Source: Epiperipatus broadwayi
Taxonomy: Eukaryota > Onychophora > Udeonychophora > Euonychophora > Peripatidae
Direction: 5' to 3'
Assembly (NCBI GenBank): GCA_028023455.1
Contig: JAQFVV010000013.1
Location: forward strand, 868,001 to 932,000
DNA length: 64,000 bases
Within the stretch, counting starts at the first letter, position 1. Each line of letters starts with the position of its first letter. A program made the position numbers and the translations under genes. The notes under the pieces are model-generated. The model did no database searches, had not been told where the DNA came from, and worked only from the letters and a program-made list of their open reading frames with translations. Below are positions 1 through 11,628 of the stretch, piece by piece.

Positions 1-254
1 AGACTATGTTTCCACAAAAATGTCATGTGGTTCAAGAATACTGTCTCTATCCTTAAGTTTTTTAAGTCTGTTGTGGCAGGTGTTGGGATGTCTTCTTGAA
101 TTGTTTTCAAATGTGAATGTGCAACGGTGCACCAATGTTTGTATAAGCTAAATGTGGCCGCAGGTATTATTGGTATTGCGGTTCTTTTGTATGCATCTAC
201 TATTTTACTAATTGTTGGCACATTTTGTCTGTAGTTGTTCAGCATCAGACTTTT

Positions 255-335
255 CTAGGGATAGACAATCATATAGGAAATGGGTTTATGTTTCTTCATC
301 TCTGTGACATAGCATACACAGTGGATCAATATTTG
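255..335 (-). pseudogene. LINE-A C-terminal CCHC-type zinc finger
   Basis: Minus-strand reading gives DPLCMLCHRDEET, a stop in place of one residue, then HFLYDC, a Cys-x2-Cys-xn-His-x4-Cys arrangement like the zf-RVT module at the C-terminus of many non-LTR polyproteins. Confidence 0.65.
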
Positions 336-551
336 TGTAAAATCCCTTGTACCAAATAAAGTGTGTTGTTGGTAATGCCTTCAGGTTAAGTTTGATAATA
401 AAATCATAAAATTTTGGTTCCAGCCACCATCTTTTGAACTTTCTGAACAATTAGCCATTCTTTATTCCCAGTACTGTGGGCTGGTTGGTCTGGAAACAAT
501 AGATTTTATATTTGCCAATATCTGTATTTATTTGTGTTTCTTAATGTTATA

Positions 552-728
552 TTCAAGCACAAGTGCATGTGCGGCGCAACTGCTCCCAAAAACTATTAAT
601 ACAAATACAAATAGCTAACTAAAAATATTAAAACAGCTGAGCGCTTTCAAAGGAGCTTTTGGGAGCAGTTGCGCCGCACACGCACTTGTGCTTGAATACA
701 TACATTTCCCAAAAGTAAAATTATTTAA
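552..728 (+). mobile_element. Fold-back retroposon FB1 (hairpin plus 3' tail)
   Basis: Two inverted arms of about 41 bp (552-592 and 656-697) differ at about one position and enclose about 63 bp. The left arm abuts a 12-bp direct repeat, CTTAATGTTATA (540-551), and after the right arm a single-copy tail of about 30 bp leads to the second copy of that repeat (729-740). The inverted homology runs 2 nt into the left duplication. The element is inserted in LINE-A. There is no coding capacity. Confidence 0.75.
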
Positions 729-1179
729 CTTAATGTTATATTGTTTCTTATGGATTTACAACTCGCAAGCAGAGTAGAGATATAATTATATGTGGGAGGA
801 GGCCAATCAGTTGGTGTAATTTCTATTATTACCTGTAGTTCTGGAAAATGTCTAAATATGGCTACAAGCAGATTTACTGTTTTTTGGGTGTGAAACACTG
901 GTATTCCAAGTAGCCCAAGATCATTCCATTTTGTAGGTCCATTTAATTGTTTTATTGAGATGGCTACTACTTTTCTTTTCCATAGTAGTTTGTTGCATAG
1001 TAATTAATTGCTGAAATAAATGATTTTGTGAAATTTATTATTAGCAGATAGTAGGTGATTTTTCTCTTAATAAGCGGATTATGTAATGACACTTTTGAGT
1101 AGACTAAAAGATAGGATTTGGAGAGTGATTCAGTAATTCTTTCTGCTTCTGCTTTAAGTTTGTTTTGTATTTTTTTCTC

Positions 1180-1760
1180 ATTTGGTTCATGCCTAAATGG
1201 AAGGGGAAACCCAGAAACATACTAGGTTTTCCTTGATATATCTGTGTTTTTAATTTACCTATAAATATTGCCTGTGCAGCTGATTTATTGGTGTTGGTTT
1301 TTAGGCTGAACTTTACTGTATAATCTTTTATGATTTCCTGCAGTATAGTTAATTACTTCTTTGATTTTAGAAATACTGTGATATCATCCATGTAAGCTAT
1401 ACATTGTATGTATGTGTTGGTGTTTGGAATTGGAATTACTTGGATTTTTTTTTGTAATTTGCTCTAACAAGGTGTTTAAATATAATGTAAATAATAGTAT
1501 GCTGAGTGCAGATCCTTGTGGGATTGATTGGCTGGGGTATAAAGATGATGAAGATCTTCCATTGAGTGTGATATGAATTTCTCTGTTTAGTAGCAAATTG
1601 GGAATTGTATATAAGATTGCACGAGGTATTTCTGTTTTTTTAAAGTTGAATTAACAGTGTTTTATTGGAATTGAATCAAATGCACTTTCAAAATCTAATT
1701 GCACAGCCAGTAGGGCATATTTTTTCCTTTTAATTAATGATTGTTTTGTATATTAGTGCT
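1180..1760 (-). pseudogene. LINE-A reverse transcriptase palm remnant
   Basis: Three reverse transcriptase blocks are readable in order on the minus strand: LDFESAFDSIP (motif A, around 1700), SIPQGSALSILLFTLYLN (the PQGxxLSP block, around 1480-1530) and IAYMDDITVF (catalytic YMDD, near 1383-1400). Spacing is normal for a non-LTR reverse transcriptase. A longer C-terminal thumb-like stretch follows to about 960. Frames shift between blocks. Confidence 0.85.
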
Positions 1761-2639
1761 GCTTGACCTGTTGATGAGCCCTTTTTTGCATACTGATATT
1801 GTGATATTAGTGGTATTATATATGGTTCAAGTTTTTTTAAAAACTTTTTCCAGAATTTTTATTCCCAAAGACTCCATTGAGATTGGCCACAGATTGGAGA
1901 CTGTGGCAATTGGTGCTTGTTGTTTAATGAAGAGGATCATTAAAACCAGATATAGCCCTTGTACATTGTATAGCTTTTGTGATAGTTGATTTTCAAGCTG
2001 CCACAGGTATGTATTTGTAAATCAGCTGAGATGCAACACTACAAATTGTGGGATTCCTGATGGTCCTGGATGGTATATACCTAGGACTGATTTCAAAAGG
2101 TGTCTCTGTTTCTGGTTTTCCCAAAAACATTTCTGGGGGTTTGAATTGGTTATGCTTTTTTAAACTTTTCTTTGAAGTGCTGATATATAGTTTGCATCAC
2201 ATTATGTTCATCTGTGGTTCTAGTGCAATGGGAACTCTATTTATGGATGAATAGCCTAATGCCCATCAAATGTATCTATGGGTCCATGTGTGTTGCTGTG
2301 TTAGACAAATTCTTTTTTTTTAATTGCTAGATATTGCTTTATTGTGTTGCATGTTTGATTATATAGCTGGGTCACCTTTATTATGTTTGCTTGATTGTGA
2401 GTGACTGGTTTTGACATGACGATGCTTTTGTGTAGCTCATCTGCTAACATGGTTAGTTTAGAGGGGAGTTGATTTTTGAATAATCTGATTGATATTAAAT
2501 AAGAGGATGTGTGTATATGCTATGTATTTAGAGATTGGGTCAAGTTGCACCTGATTGAGCTTATTTACCATGATATATGTTTCTGAGAAGAGGAACTCTG
2601 GAGTGTTGTCTGATAGGAGGATCCATATTGTCTTTTGCA

Positions 2640-3010
2640 TGTTAGTGATCATGTTGTGGTATGTTTAAATGGGGAGGACTTACTTTGACTGAGTGATATA
2701 ACATTGTAGAATACAACATTAGATCTATGAGTGTGCCATGGTGGTTGTTATAAAAAAATACTGTGTTGGGTGGGTGAAAACCCTCGCCGCTCATAAGCAG
2801 TATTGCAAGTTGATTTATCAATTCTGCAACAAACTTTTGATAGCTCATATTAAAATCTACAGCAAGTATAGTAGGGTATGGATTGGATGCTAATAGGAAG
2901 TTAATGGTTAAAATTATTCTGTTAATTACAATAGGACCGGGAGAATATATACAAATATAATGTTAATTGAAAAACTTTTTCGATTAAACATAGTTATCAA
3001 AAGCTTAGAG
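2640..3010 (-). pseudogene. LINE-A endonuclease domain remnant
   Basis: Minus-strand translation gives ICIYSPGPIVINRI, then ILAVDFN (the usual GDFN catalytic block with G changed to V), then TLIDLMLYS and YHSVKV where exonuclease-endonuclease-phosphatase domains carry their IDxI and SDHxxV motifs. The block order fits a LINE endonuclease that nicks the target DNA. The conserved Asp and Asn of the DFN block survive, while the final SDH motif is only partly kept. Confidence 0.75.
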
Positions 3011-3130
3011 TCTATGAAAAATATTTTAAATGTTGTGAAAGGGGTATTCTTGGCTGATAAATATACCTGTGCCACTCGTTGGTGCTGATGTGTCCCTCAA
3101 GCATGCGCAAAATCTAAGTTTACTCATATA

Positions 3131-4336
3131 TGTAGCTGGGTTGATTTGGGATCTATTATATATTTTTGTTTCTAGTAGGCCTAATATGCTGGGTTCTTTG
3201 AATAATTATTAGTATTAAAATTATTAATGCCATGTTTTGGTTCTAGCTGGTATATTAAATTCACTTTGATTTTGACAAGAATACGCTATAAAAAAAATAG
3301 ATGGATCAATTCTATCCTTGACTCTTTGTTAACATACATAATATTAAATCTCCTTAACTACATATATATTAAGCTATGCTAATTTTATGTATACATATAA
3401 TATTTTATATTTGATTATTAAAACAAAGTTACTTAAAGTGAGATTCTGTTTACATCTTTGAATAATTTATTATTAATCTAATAATTCTTTCTTTTTTTTT
3501 CTTCTGGTTGGTATATTAAGTTTTTTCTAATTTTCTATCAATATTGTCAAGGATAAGTTTAGAAATATTAAAAACTTAGAGAATAAATGTATTCTTTCTA
3601 TTCTTGACTCTTTGTTGACATATAGAGTATTATCTATTCATAGCCTTAAATCTCTTTACAAATTATGTATAAGACAAAATTGTTTCAAATTAACTTTTTG
3701 TTCTATTTTTTTCTTTCTTTTTGAGAACTAATAATATTTTCTTAAACTCATCAAAACTTTTAATTTTGAATATTATCCACCGCTTTACCCTCACCTTCAT
3801 TCAGTCTTTATAATATTTCTGACTTTTTGATTTTTCTCATTTGAGACTATATACATACACATGCCACATCTCTATGGTTTTTATACCAATAGTTTATATA
3901 TATTATACCAATAGTTTCAATTATCCATGAATCAAGAAAATATTGAACAAAAGAATAAATATAAATTAATAAAATAATAATTTTCTAAATTTTAACGTTT
4001 TATTTCAGTGTACAATTGTTAGGGACAATCAAATAACAGTGAAAGACTTTCACCATTTTTATTAGAAATCTGCTTTTTAAAACCTTTCAAATTCTGCTGA
4101 AACTCCCACGAATTAAATAATTCTTGTGATCACATTATAACGCTTAATTTTTTTGGAAAGTATTTTAAAGATCTGTATTAATGCTTTCACAATTATTTAT
4201 GGAACTGTTGATTAGAATAACAATGTTTGTTTTGGAAAATTTCCTTACATTTCAATAGCCTATAAATCTTAGAGGTAAAAGTGCAACTCTTACAACTTTA
4301 GGTAATCAATCAAAAAGCTTGATATCAAAATCTTAC
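3131..4336. other. AT-rich stretch without genes; degenerate direct repeat inside
   Basis: No gene is supported. A diverged direct duplication with a period of about 270-290 bp is visible: blocks containing TCTATCCTTGACTCTTTGTT near 3310 and TCTATTCTTGACTCTTTGTT near 3597, each preceded by a GGTATATTAA block. The remainder is AT-rich with no motif I recognise. Confidence 0.5.
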
Positions 4337-4349
4337 TTAGTGGATTATT

Positions 4350-4665
4350 TAACACAGCATTATGCTATTTCACATGCGCTTTGAAGATTTTAACTATAAA
4401 TGAATGAATACTAACACTCAACCACATGATAAAGTCTTTGGAAAAGATAGAATGGCCATTCTATTTTTTCCAAAGACTTTATCATGTGGTTGAGTGTTAG
4501 TATTCATTCATTTATAGTTATCTTTTCCAAAGACTTTATCATGTGGTTGAGTGTTAGTATTCATTCATTTATAGTTAAAATCTTCAAAGCGCATGTGCAA
4601 CAGCATAATGCTGTGTTAAATATTACAGTTTACAAACATCGCCCTATAAAAAAAAAATGGTTTAT
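4350..4665 (+). mobile_element. Fold-back retroposon FB2 with an arm duplicated in tandem
   Basis: The left arm is 4350-4451 and the right arm about 4458-4618, with a palindromic TGGCCA at the centre. The right arm contains a second tandem copy of about 60 bp of its own sequence (CTTTATCATGTGGTTGAGTG occurs twice). A tail of about 45 bp ending in an A-run follows. The direct repeat TTAGTGGATTATT flanks the whole (4337-4349 and 4666-4678). Inverted homology extends 4 nt (TATT) into the left repeat. No coding capacity. Confidence 0.78.
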
Positions 4666-4678
4666 TTAGTGGATTATT

Positions 4679-5200
4679 GAAAAAAATTAAAATTGACTTT
4701 AAGTTATTATAATCAATAATATGTGAAAAAGTTTGTTCATATGACACATATATTTCACAGATTGGATCAAAGGACTATTTGTGATTCTTGTTTAGAAATA
4801 TTATAGTTGGGAAAAATATTTTCTAATAACTTTATAGATGAATAGATTTTCAATTGGCACTATGATATATTTTTGAGATGTATCATCATTGAAGATATTT
4901 ATATAATATTTGACTTATATTTAGGTCTGTTTATTATCTCTTGCATCTGGGTAGGGTAATATTTATCTCATTAAGCATGACATTTCCCCAATTTTACCAA
5001 ATCAAATAGCGGGCAATTAGGAATGTTGAAATCAAATAGAGACCCAAGCCACATATTCTTCCAAATGGTTTAAATTTTAGAAGTTCACAAAAACAATTAG
5101 ACTATTGTTTTTAGTTGATATTCCTAGAATATTGTATGATAAAAGTTCTGATCCTGTCCTTCATAAATACTCTTTTGTATATTTATTAACATGTGTGTCT
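4679..5200. other. No recognised feature
   Basis: AT-rich sequence with stop codons in all frames; I see no repeat boundary, RNA gene or coding motif. Confidence 0.5.
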
Positions 5201-7700
5201 TAGTTATACTTCTTCAAGATACATAGTTTGCCAAAAGACCTTTGCGAATAGAATTAATTATTTTAATTTTTGCCATCAGGTCACATTTAATCATATTTAA
5301 AGATAGTAATTTAGTCAAAAGTTTATCATTAATTAATTTATCAACTAGTAAATTGGTTTTGATCATTGAACTACATACTGGAATATCAAGGAGTTTCATT
5401 GAAACAGCTGTAAACATTGATAGAATATTTATTTTTGTTAATATCTGCCATGCTGAGAGTTTATCTATGATACAATTGATACAGTGATTTTTTTTAAAAA
5501 AAATTTAAAACATTTCTCAATAAAAATAAAAATGTAAGAGACTCCATTGTTAAATATCACAATATTATTGACATAGATGAGTTTATTTATCTCTTCTTAG
5601 ATGTGGCATAAATATTCCAGGAATAAATCCACTGACCTCTCTGAGTTACTCATTGCAGATAGCAAATAAAAGCAGGTAAAAGAGGAGATCCTTGGGCCAT
5701 GACTTTTGTAATCTGAAATATTAGTGAGAGTCTTATGAAATTTCTTGTTGCTGCTAATCTAAATTTTATATAATGTATTCTTTAAAATATAAGACTTACA
5801 TTTTCTGGGAAAGTATTAAATATTTGTTTAGCTAGATAATGATGGTTAAAGTTAGAAAAATCATTTTGCAAATCAATCTTGACTGTAATCACATCTAACA
5901 GAAAATTTTATTTTACATGTATTATAATTTGATGATATGCAATATTGCATGATGAATGTGTCTCCCAAAGAAAAAATAATGCATGAGCAATAGTTTATTT
6001 GTTAAAAAGAGCAGAGGGTCGTTTAACAATATTCTAGTAAATATTTTAGCATATATATATATACAACTATTTTAAGTCCTGGTCAAGTCATAAGTGAACT
6101 GTTGGAATTAATATTCTTACAGTATTATTATTAATATTTGTTTATTGACAACTGGCTATCAATGAACTGTCATAATTAATGAGTTAATTACAATTGTCAA
6201 TGATTAGCTTCCAGATATTTCAAGAATTTATATAAGAAAAATGTAATATTTGAAAATCTTAATGTATATTATTATGGATTTTACTTTGTCTGTTTGTTCA
6301 ATCATGTTTTCAAGAGATATGTCATAAATCTGGATATTTCAACCAGTTTTATTATCATGAGTTATTATAAGAATATAGATATTTAAAATATTTCCTACTA
6401 GAATGTTATCATCTTTTTTTTTTATTGAATTTTTTTTTAGTAATATGATCATGTCTGGGCATATTTCAAATTATATAAATCAGCTTACTATATATGACTC
6501 AATTACATTTCTAAATTTTGGTTTTTGCATCTCTTCTTAAACAATATTGTACAATTTATTGTACTGATTCTATTGTTAACTGATAAAAAGATCTTTTAAT
6601 ATGTTGGAGATGTTTTGATGGAATACAATTTGGTTGATTTTTTGTAAATGATTTGTTTGGTTGATTGTAAAACATCAAAAATTTGTTTGTAGGACATACA
6701 TTTGATGATACTCTTAAAGTCATTAATAATAATTTTTGGTAGATAATCAATATTCAATTGTAAGTTAAATGAAATTGTATAACATTTGATGTTAAATTCA
6801 ATTTTACTATATTATGGTCAATGAAAACTACTAAGGAGGTAGTGATATTAGAGTTTAGTTAGAAATTAGGTGAAATGATCATATGATCAATCAGTGTTGA
6901 TGAACTGCTGTTTGAAAATTGATTTTTTAACAAATCCTTTTCTGAGATATACATATTATGTGATAATATATTGATCTATTTTCTTTGGAAAATGTTGGGA
7001 TTGCAGTTAAAATTATCCATTATGATACATGTGACATAATTTATTAAGTGGTAGCATTATATTTGATTAATTGTTTTCCCAATTTCTTTTTCTCCCTGGA
7101 ATAAATAATATACACAGACAAGAAAGAAACAAAAGCTACACACAACTTTTCATAAAAATAAACAACAGATGAAAATCAAATTAACACACAAATCAAGCAC
7201 ACCCACTATAAATCCAAAAAAAATATCAAATTATATTTAAAATAATGCAAACATATTTGGAAAACGAAAGAACTATTTATGTGAAAATGCTGCATTTAAA
7301 ATTCTTGTCTGTGTATATTAGTTATTCCAGGGAGAAAAAAAAATTGGGAAAACAATAATCTTATTGAATGAATAATAGAAAATATCTACATTTCAGGCAT
7401 CTTCACATTATTATACACTTCACATCAATAGTTCTTTCATTTTCCAAATGTTTTTGCATTATTTTAAATGCAATTTGATATTTTTTTGGATTTATATTGG
7501 GTGTGTTTGATTTGAGTGTTAATTTGTTTTTCATCTGTTGTTTATTATCATGCAAAGTTGTGTGTAGCTTTTGTTTCTTTGTTAATATTTTTCTAATGTT
7601 TCTTAACTATTCTTTGTGACATAATTATTTCTTTGTTTGTGCATTTACTGTTTTTGTCTTAGGTTTCTTTGTTTTAGTAATTTAGTGTCATCTATTATAA
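5200..7700 (-). pseudogene. Second decayed non-LTR retrotransposon (LINE-B)
   Basis: Minus-strand frames give an ordered LINE polyprotein. The endonuclease remnant (about 7040-6790) reads IIMDNFNCN, then STLIDHMIISPNF and VVFIDHNIVKLNL, matching the GDFN, IDHIIIS and SDHxxV blocks. The reverse transcriptase (about 6060-5540) reads VKIDLQNDFSNFNHHYL (motif A), then MAQGSPLLPAFICYL, then YVNNIVIF in place of YxDDxxxF. Both catalytic aspartates of that last box are changed to asparagine. There are many stops and frameshifts. A fold-back element (7042-7614) is inserted in the endonuclease region, so the 5' end lies beyond it, roughly at 7700. Style resembles L1/Tx1-like elements; clade not assigned. 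Confidence 0.75.
7042..7614 (+). mobile_element. Complex fold-back insertion FB3 (A-B-A'-B')
   Basis: The 12-bp direct repeat TGTGACATAATT flanks the insertion (7030-7041 and 7615-7626). Inside, segment A (about 7066-7122) is inverted at 7305-7363 and segment B (about 7118-7290) is inverted at 7420-7595, giving the interleaved order A-B-A'-B', not one simple hairpin. Single-copy sequence of about 20-30 bp precedes the right-hand repeat. It interrupts LINE-B. No coding capacity. Confidence 0.65.
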
Positions 7701-9680
7701 ACTTAAGTATACACTGAGTTATAATAAATAAAGTTCTAGAAAGAGGAATGCTTTTGATTACTATATTAATCTGAAATAATTGAATAATGTGCTGATATTG
7801 CATATAGTCTTATTTATTTAAGAATTAACAGTAAGCACTTCTTAGTTAATATGTTGTATCCTTGTTTTTCAAGTTCAGGCACTACATATATTTCTATGAT
7901 TATAAATTATTTAACTGTCTTTAAGTTTTATGTTATTTCTTGCTTTAATAAAACTATTGTTTTTAAAATTCTTTGTAAATAAAAGATTTATATTTTTAAT
8001 TACTGTTATTTCTCTATTAGGAGAATTAATTCATCCTATATACTCTAGTGCTGAGTGATTTGCTTTAATCTTGAACCATCAATGGATATCAGATGGTAAT
8101 ATTTTACTCAAGTCTAGTTTTGGTTTATTTCCATCTTCAGTGAAGAGTATTCTCGGTATGGCTTACTCTACTAATAGAGTGATAGACCACATCATTTAGA
8201 ATCCATGAGTCAAGGCTCATGTCTATTCTTTCTGATGCTGAGTTTATACAAACTTCTAAGAAACAAACTGTTCTTTTATTTAATGGAGAGCACTAACTTT
8301 TAAAATCATTTATTTAAAACCATACTTGGTGTTTTAAGTATGGATTATTCTGTGATATGATGCACTGTGGCTTCTCCTTTTCAGAGTCAGATGGCAGTTT
8401 AAATATTTAAAGTGTCCTCTATGATTTAATGCAATAGTACAGTGTCAAATTCTGGAGCTCAAAGACATGGTCATCTCTGTTTATTTTGGCACTCAGACTT
8501 CTTTATGGATTCCCAAGTAATAATGCTATTCAGTTATATAATACTTAATAGTTACTTTGTAAACTTTAATAAACTCTATATAATAATAATCTTATGACGT
8601 CTGGCAAAAATAATTTATGATTAGTTCTTCTGAAAATCATGTGGTGTTAAAACATCTAAATTGCAGGCTGAACACAATAGCTCTATTCAGTTTACCAAAT
8701 AAAGTTTGGTCAATTAATTCATAAATCGTTCATTATTGTGTTAATTGCTGAAGTGTTTGTTATTATTATAGTTTGCTGTTCTGATGCCCTATATACTTGG
8801 AACAGAATGTTATATTAAGATGCATAACATTTGCATTTATTTGTCTAACATAATAAAGAAAAATATATTTAAATTTGACTTCGGACATTAAAAAAAAAAA
8901 TCAGCTTGATATAATTTCCTTAGTGGTCTGTGGGAATTTAATAAGTTGGTAAGAATTTAAAATAATATTTTACAATCAGCTTTAACCAAGCAATTAAATT
9001 AATCAGATTTGTCCTGACCTTTAGCTAAACCACGAATCTGAAACCTATCTCCCACTTTTATTATTTTATGAAAAAATAATTCATGTAGACAATTGTACTA
9101 CAATATCATATAACCCTATACTAAAATATCAAACAAAACGTACTCATATATATATATATATATGCATGCAGCTGATTTAAATTCTTTATTACGTATTTAA
9201 TTGTATATTTCATCTGTCTATAATTTTCTGCTTATTTACATTTTCTATTTGGTCTGTATTTTTTTTTTCACAAGTATCTATTTATTTTCTAGTCTTTAAT
9301 AAAATTATAATTTTTGAATTTGTGATTGACATGTAAACATTTTGTACTTTGTAATTAATTGCCTCATTTCCGTTTGATTTGTTTTTCCATTTATGGTTTA
9401 AAATTTCCCCCCTACCTTTAATTTGTATCCTATTGATTTATTTATTAATAATAGCCCTTTGAGATTATTAAACCATCACAGTAAATGTCTTGTGCCTTTA
9501 ATAATCTCATGAAACTCTTGATAGAAGACAGTTTACTGTTGCCACGAGCTTTAAAATTCTAACCCTTTTACAACTAGAAGAATAAAACCCTTGTCTTACT
9601 AGAACTTATTCTTTTCAGTTGTTAAAGTCTTAGTGTCTGTTTCAATTTTTAATTTATATGAGTACTAGCTGTACCCGCAC
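7701..9680. other. AT-rich gap with an R1 core fragment
   Basis: No gene is seen. Around 8075-8155 there is a diverged piece of the R1 repeat core (AGTCTAGTTTTGGTTTATTT, then CATCTTCAGTGAAGAG), oriented as in the left arm of the 11.6-12.6 kb element. A short (AT)n run lies near 9147-9164. Confidence 0.45.
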
Positions 9681-9689
9681 GTCTCTTTA

Positions 9690-10445
9690 ATCACATTATT
9701 AGAATAATACTAAAAATAAATATATAAAATAATATAATGTTATTTATAATTAAAATATATTTCAAGTTTATATTTATAAGGAGGATATATTCGAGACATT
9801 AGACATTTTTCAATATTTTATTATTATTACTTAAATTCCATTTTTGCTTTTTGATGTATTGAATATAAATAAAATTTTCCCTCAACCAATTCTCTGTAAG
9901 TTGTCCCCTTATTATTAGAAATTTTTATAATTAATATATATTTACATATTTCATTTTTTATTTTTTTATGTATCGAATACCAAATAAAAATTTTCAATAT
10001 TAATTCTCTCCATTTCTTTAGCTGTATCTTTGCATCAGTAGAAAATTTGATAATTAAAATATATTTATATATTCCATTTTCAATTTTTTATGTAATGAAT
10101 ACCAAATAACCATATCTTTGTTTAAATATCTGTAATTGAAACAGAAACAACATAAATTAAAACAATAAACAAAATATTCTATAATTTCAAAACTACATCA
10201 AAAACTAAACTTATATAATAATAGAGCTGAAAGAGAAACTAGTACCATGCTCAGTGGGAGATAGTTATTTCCATAATAAATACCGAATAAAAATTTTCAT
10301 TTAGATATACCCTCACAATAGTATAAAGTCTAATAATCAAAACATATTTACATATTATCTAAATCTAATTTTTAATTAATGCTTTCCTCTTTTTGCTTTC
10401 AGCTATATTCTTCCATTACTAGAAAGTTTGATAATTAAAATATAT
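9690..10445. repeat. Degenerate tandem repeat, unit about 130-180 bp
   Basis: At least four diverged units recur, each with TTTTTTATGTATCGAATACC-like sequence, then AAATAAAAATTTTCA, a T/C-rich block, then GAAAATTTGATAATTAAAAT and ATTTACATATT. Units are visible near 9760-9900, 9940-10060, 10060-10110 and 10265-10440. No coding content. Confidence 0.5.
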
Positions 10446-10520
10446 GAGAGATTGTGACCTGTGCCAACTGATGAGTGCTGGTTCAGCACGAAATGCATCT
10501 CAGGGGGTCATTTGTAATTT
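10446..10520 (+). repeat. Short SINE-X fragment
   Basis: CCAACTGATGAGTGCTGGTT followed by CAGCACGAAATGCAT matches the central part of the SINE-X repeat found at 35.9, 37.6 and 40.3 kb. Neither end of the family is present. Confidence 0.5.
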
Positions 10521-10818
10521 ATTATATTTTTATTTATATGTATTTAAAAACAATGGGGAAGTATGGAGATGTTTATTATATCTATAAAATATATGTATGT
10601 AGTATTTTCAGAAAATTGTAAATAACTGTATTGCTAGAAATATGACTTTTATTAACTACAATAAAAAATAATTTTAAAATAAATTATTTTTTATTTCTCA
10701 CATAATAATTTTTAAAATGGCTGTGAAGTTTTAGCATCCTAGTATATACTAATGCCAGTGAAAAATTAAATCCATGATACGATTGAAAATTAATTTAAAC
10801 TATATTTATACAATAAAA

Positions 10819-10868
10819 TTTTAACTTGGATTACCAAAAATTATAACTTGGATTACCAAAAATTATAA
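10819..10868. repeat. 24-bp tandem duplication
   Basis: AACTTGGATTACCAAAAATT occurs twice in direct succession with a period of about 24 bp. Confidence 0.8.
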
Positions 10869-11387
10869 TTTCCTCCATTTCTATAGTATGTATTTCAATT
10901 CACAGGCCACAACATTTTCCAGCATCTGTACTCTTTTATTCAGTGTTGTTCTATTTTTGCACTTCTATGACATCATTAAAAAATGGTTGTTATTTAAATG
11001 CATTTTTATATTACAAATACCAATGTCTTTAAAATAATTAAGAACCATAAAACAAAAACTCATAGTCCATAAAATTTTCCAAAAAAAAATTGTGCAAGAT
11101 TCATCAAGATAGGTGCAATATTTAGTTGAGTTATAAAGTAATCAAGTTTTTACATTTATATAATAATAAAAATAGTATAATATATGTAAGTAAATAAAGG
11201 GAAAGATAATATATAATAAATAAAAATAAACACATTCTTTCAAGATACTTATTTATGCTTATTAACACTAGTATTCTTTTATTTTCTTTATTCTTTTGCC
11301 ATTTTGTATAGGTTTTAATAATCAATATATGCTAAATAATAGTGCTTGTTAAATCCTAATCCAGTGCTGTCTTATCCATGTATCCTC

Positions 11388-11617
11388 TGACTAGAAAAGA
11401 ATTAGAAAATGAATAGCAATAACTGTAAATTAAGATCATATGATGTTTTGGTGATCCTGGGATACATTACTGATTTGAATCTATTACCTAACATCTTATA
11501 ATTATTAAAACTTACACTAGATGTCAAAAGAGTAGGGGAGAATAAAAGAATTAGCTAATGAATAACAATATATGTAAGCTAAGGTCATGTGATGTTTGTT
11601 GATCATGTAATGAAACA
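11388..11617. repeat. Diverged direct duplication of about 150 bp
   Basis: Blocks starting AAAAGAATTAG, then GAATAGCAATAACTGTAA and TCATATGATGTTTTGGTGAT, near 11395-11458 recur in altered form near 11545-11608. The GTCATGTGATGTTT block also resembles the end of the R1 repeat, so these may be R1 ends. Confidence 0.45.
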
Positions 11618-11628
11618 CTATTATTGTT

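Larger units (their letters stand above)
1..3130 (-). pseudogene. Decayed non-LTR retrotransposon (LINE-A), EN-RT-zinc finger
   Basis: Reading the minus strand gives a broken LINE polyprotein in the usual order: an apurinic-type endonuclease (about 3010-2640), a linker, a reverse transcriptase (about 1760-1180) and a C-terminal zinc finger (about 335-255). Stop codons and frameshifts occur throughout, so nothing is expressed as an intact protein. The + strand frames here are shadows. The 5' end toward 3130 is indistinct and the 3' end may lie beyond base 1. A fold-back element is inserted at 552-728. Clade was not assigned; the RT resembles Jockey/I/L1-type elements. Confidence 0.85.

Noticed and set aside
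1741-2254. Plus-strand open frames over LINE-A
   Set aside because: They lie antisense to a recognisable RT/endonuclease polyprotein.
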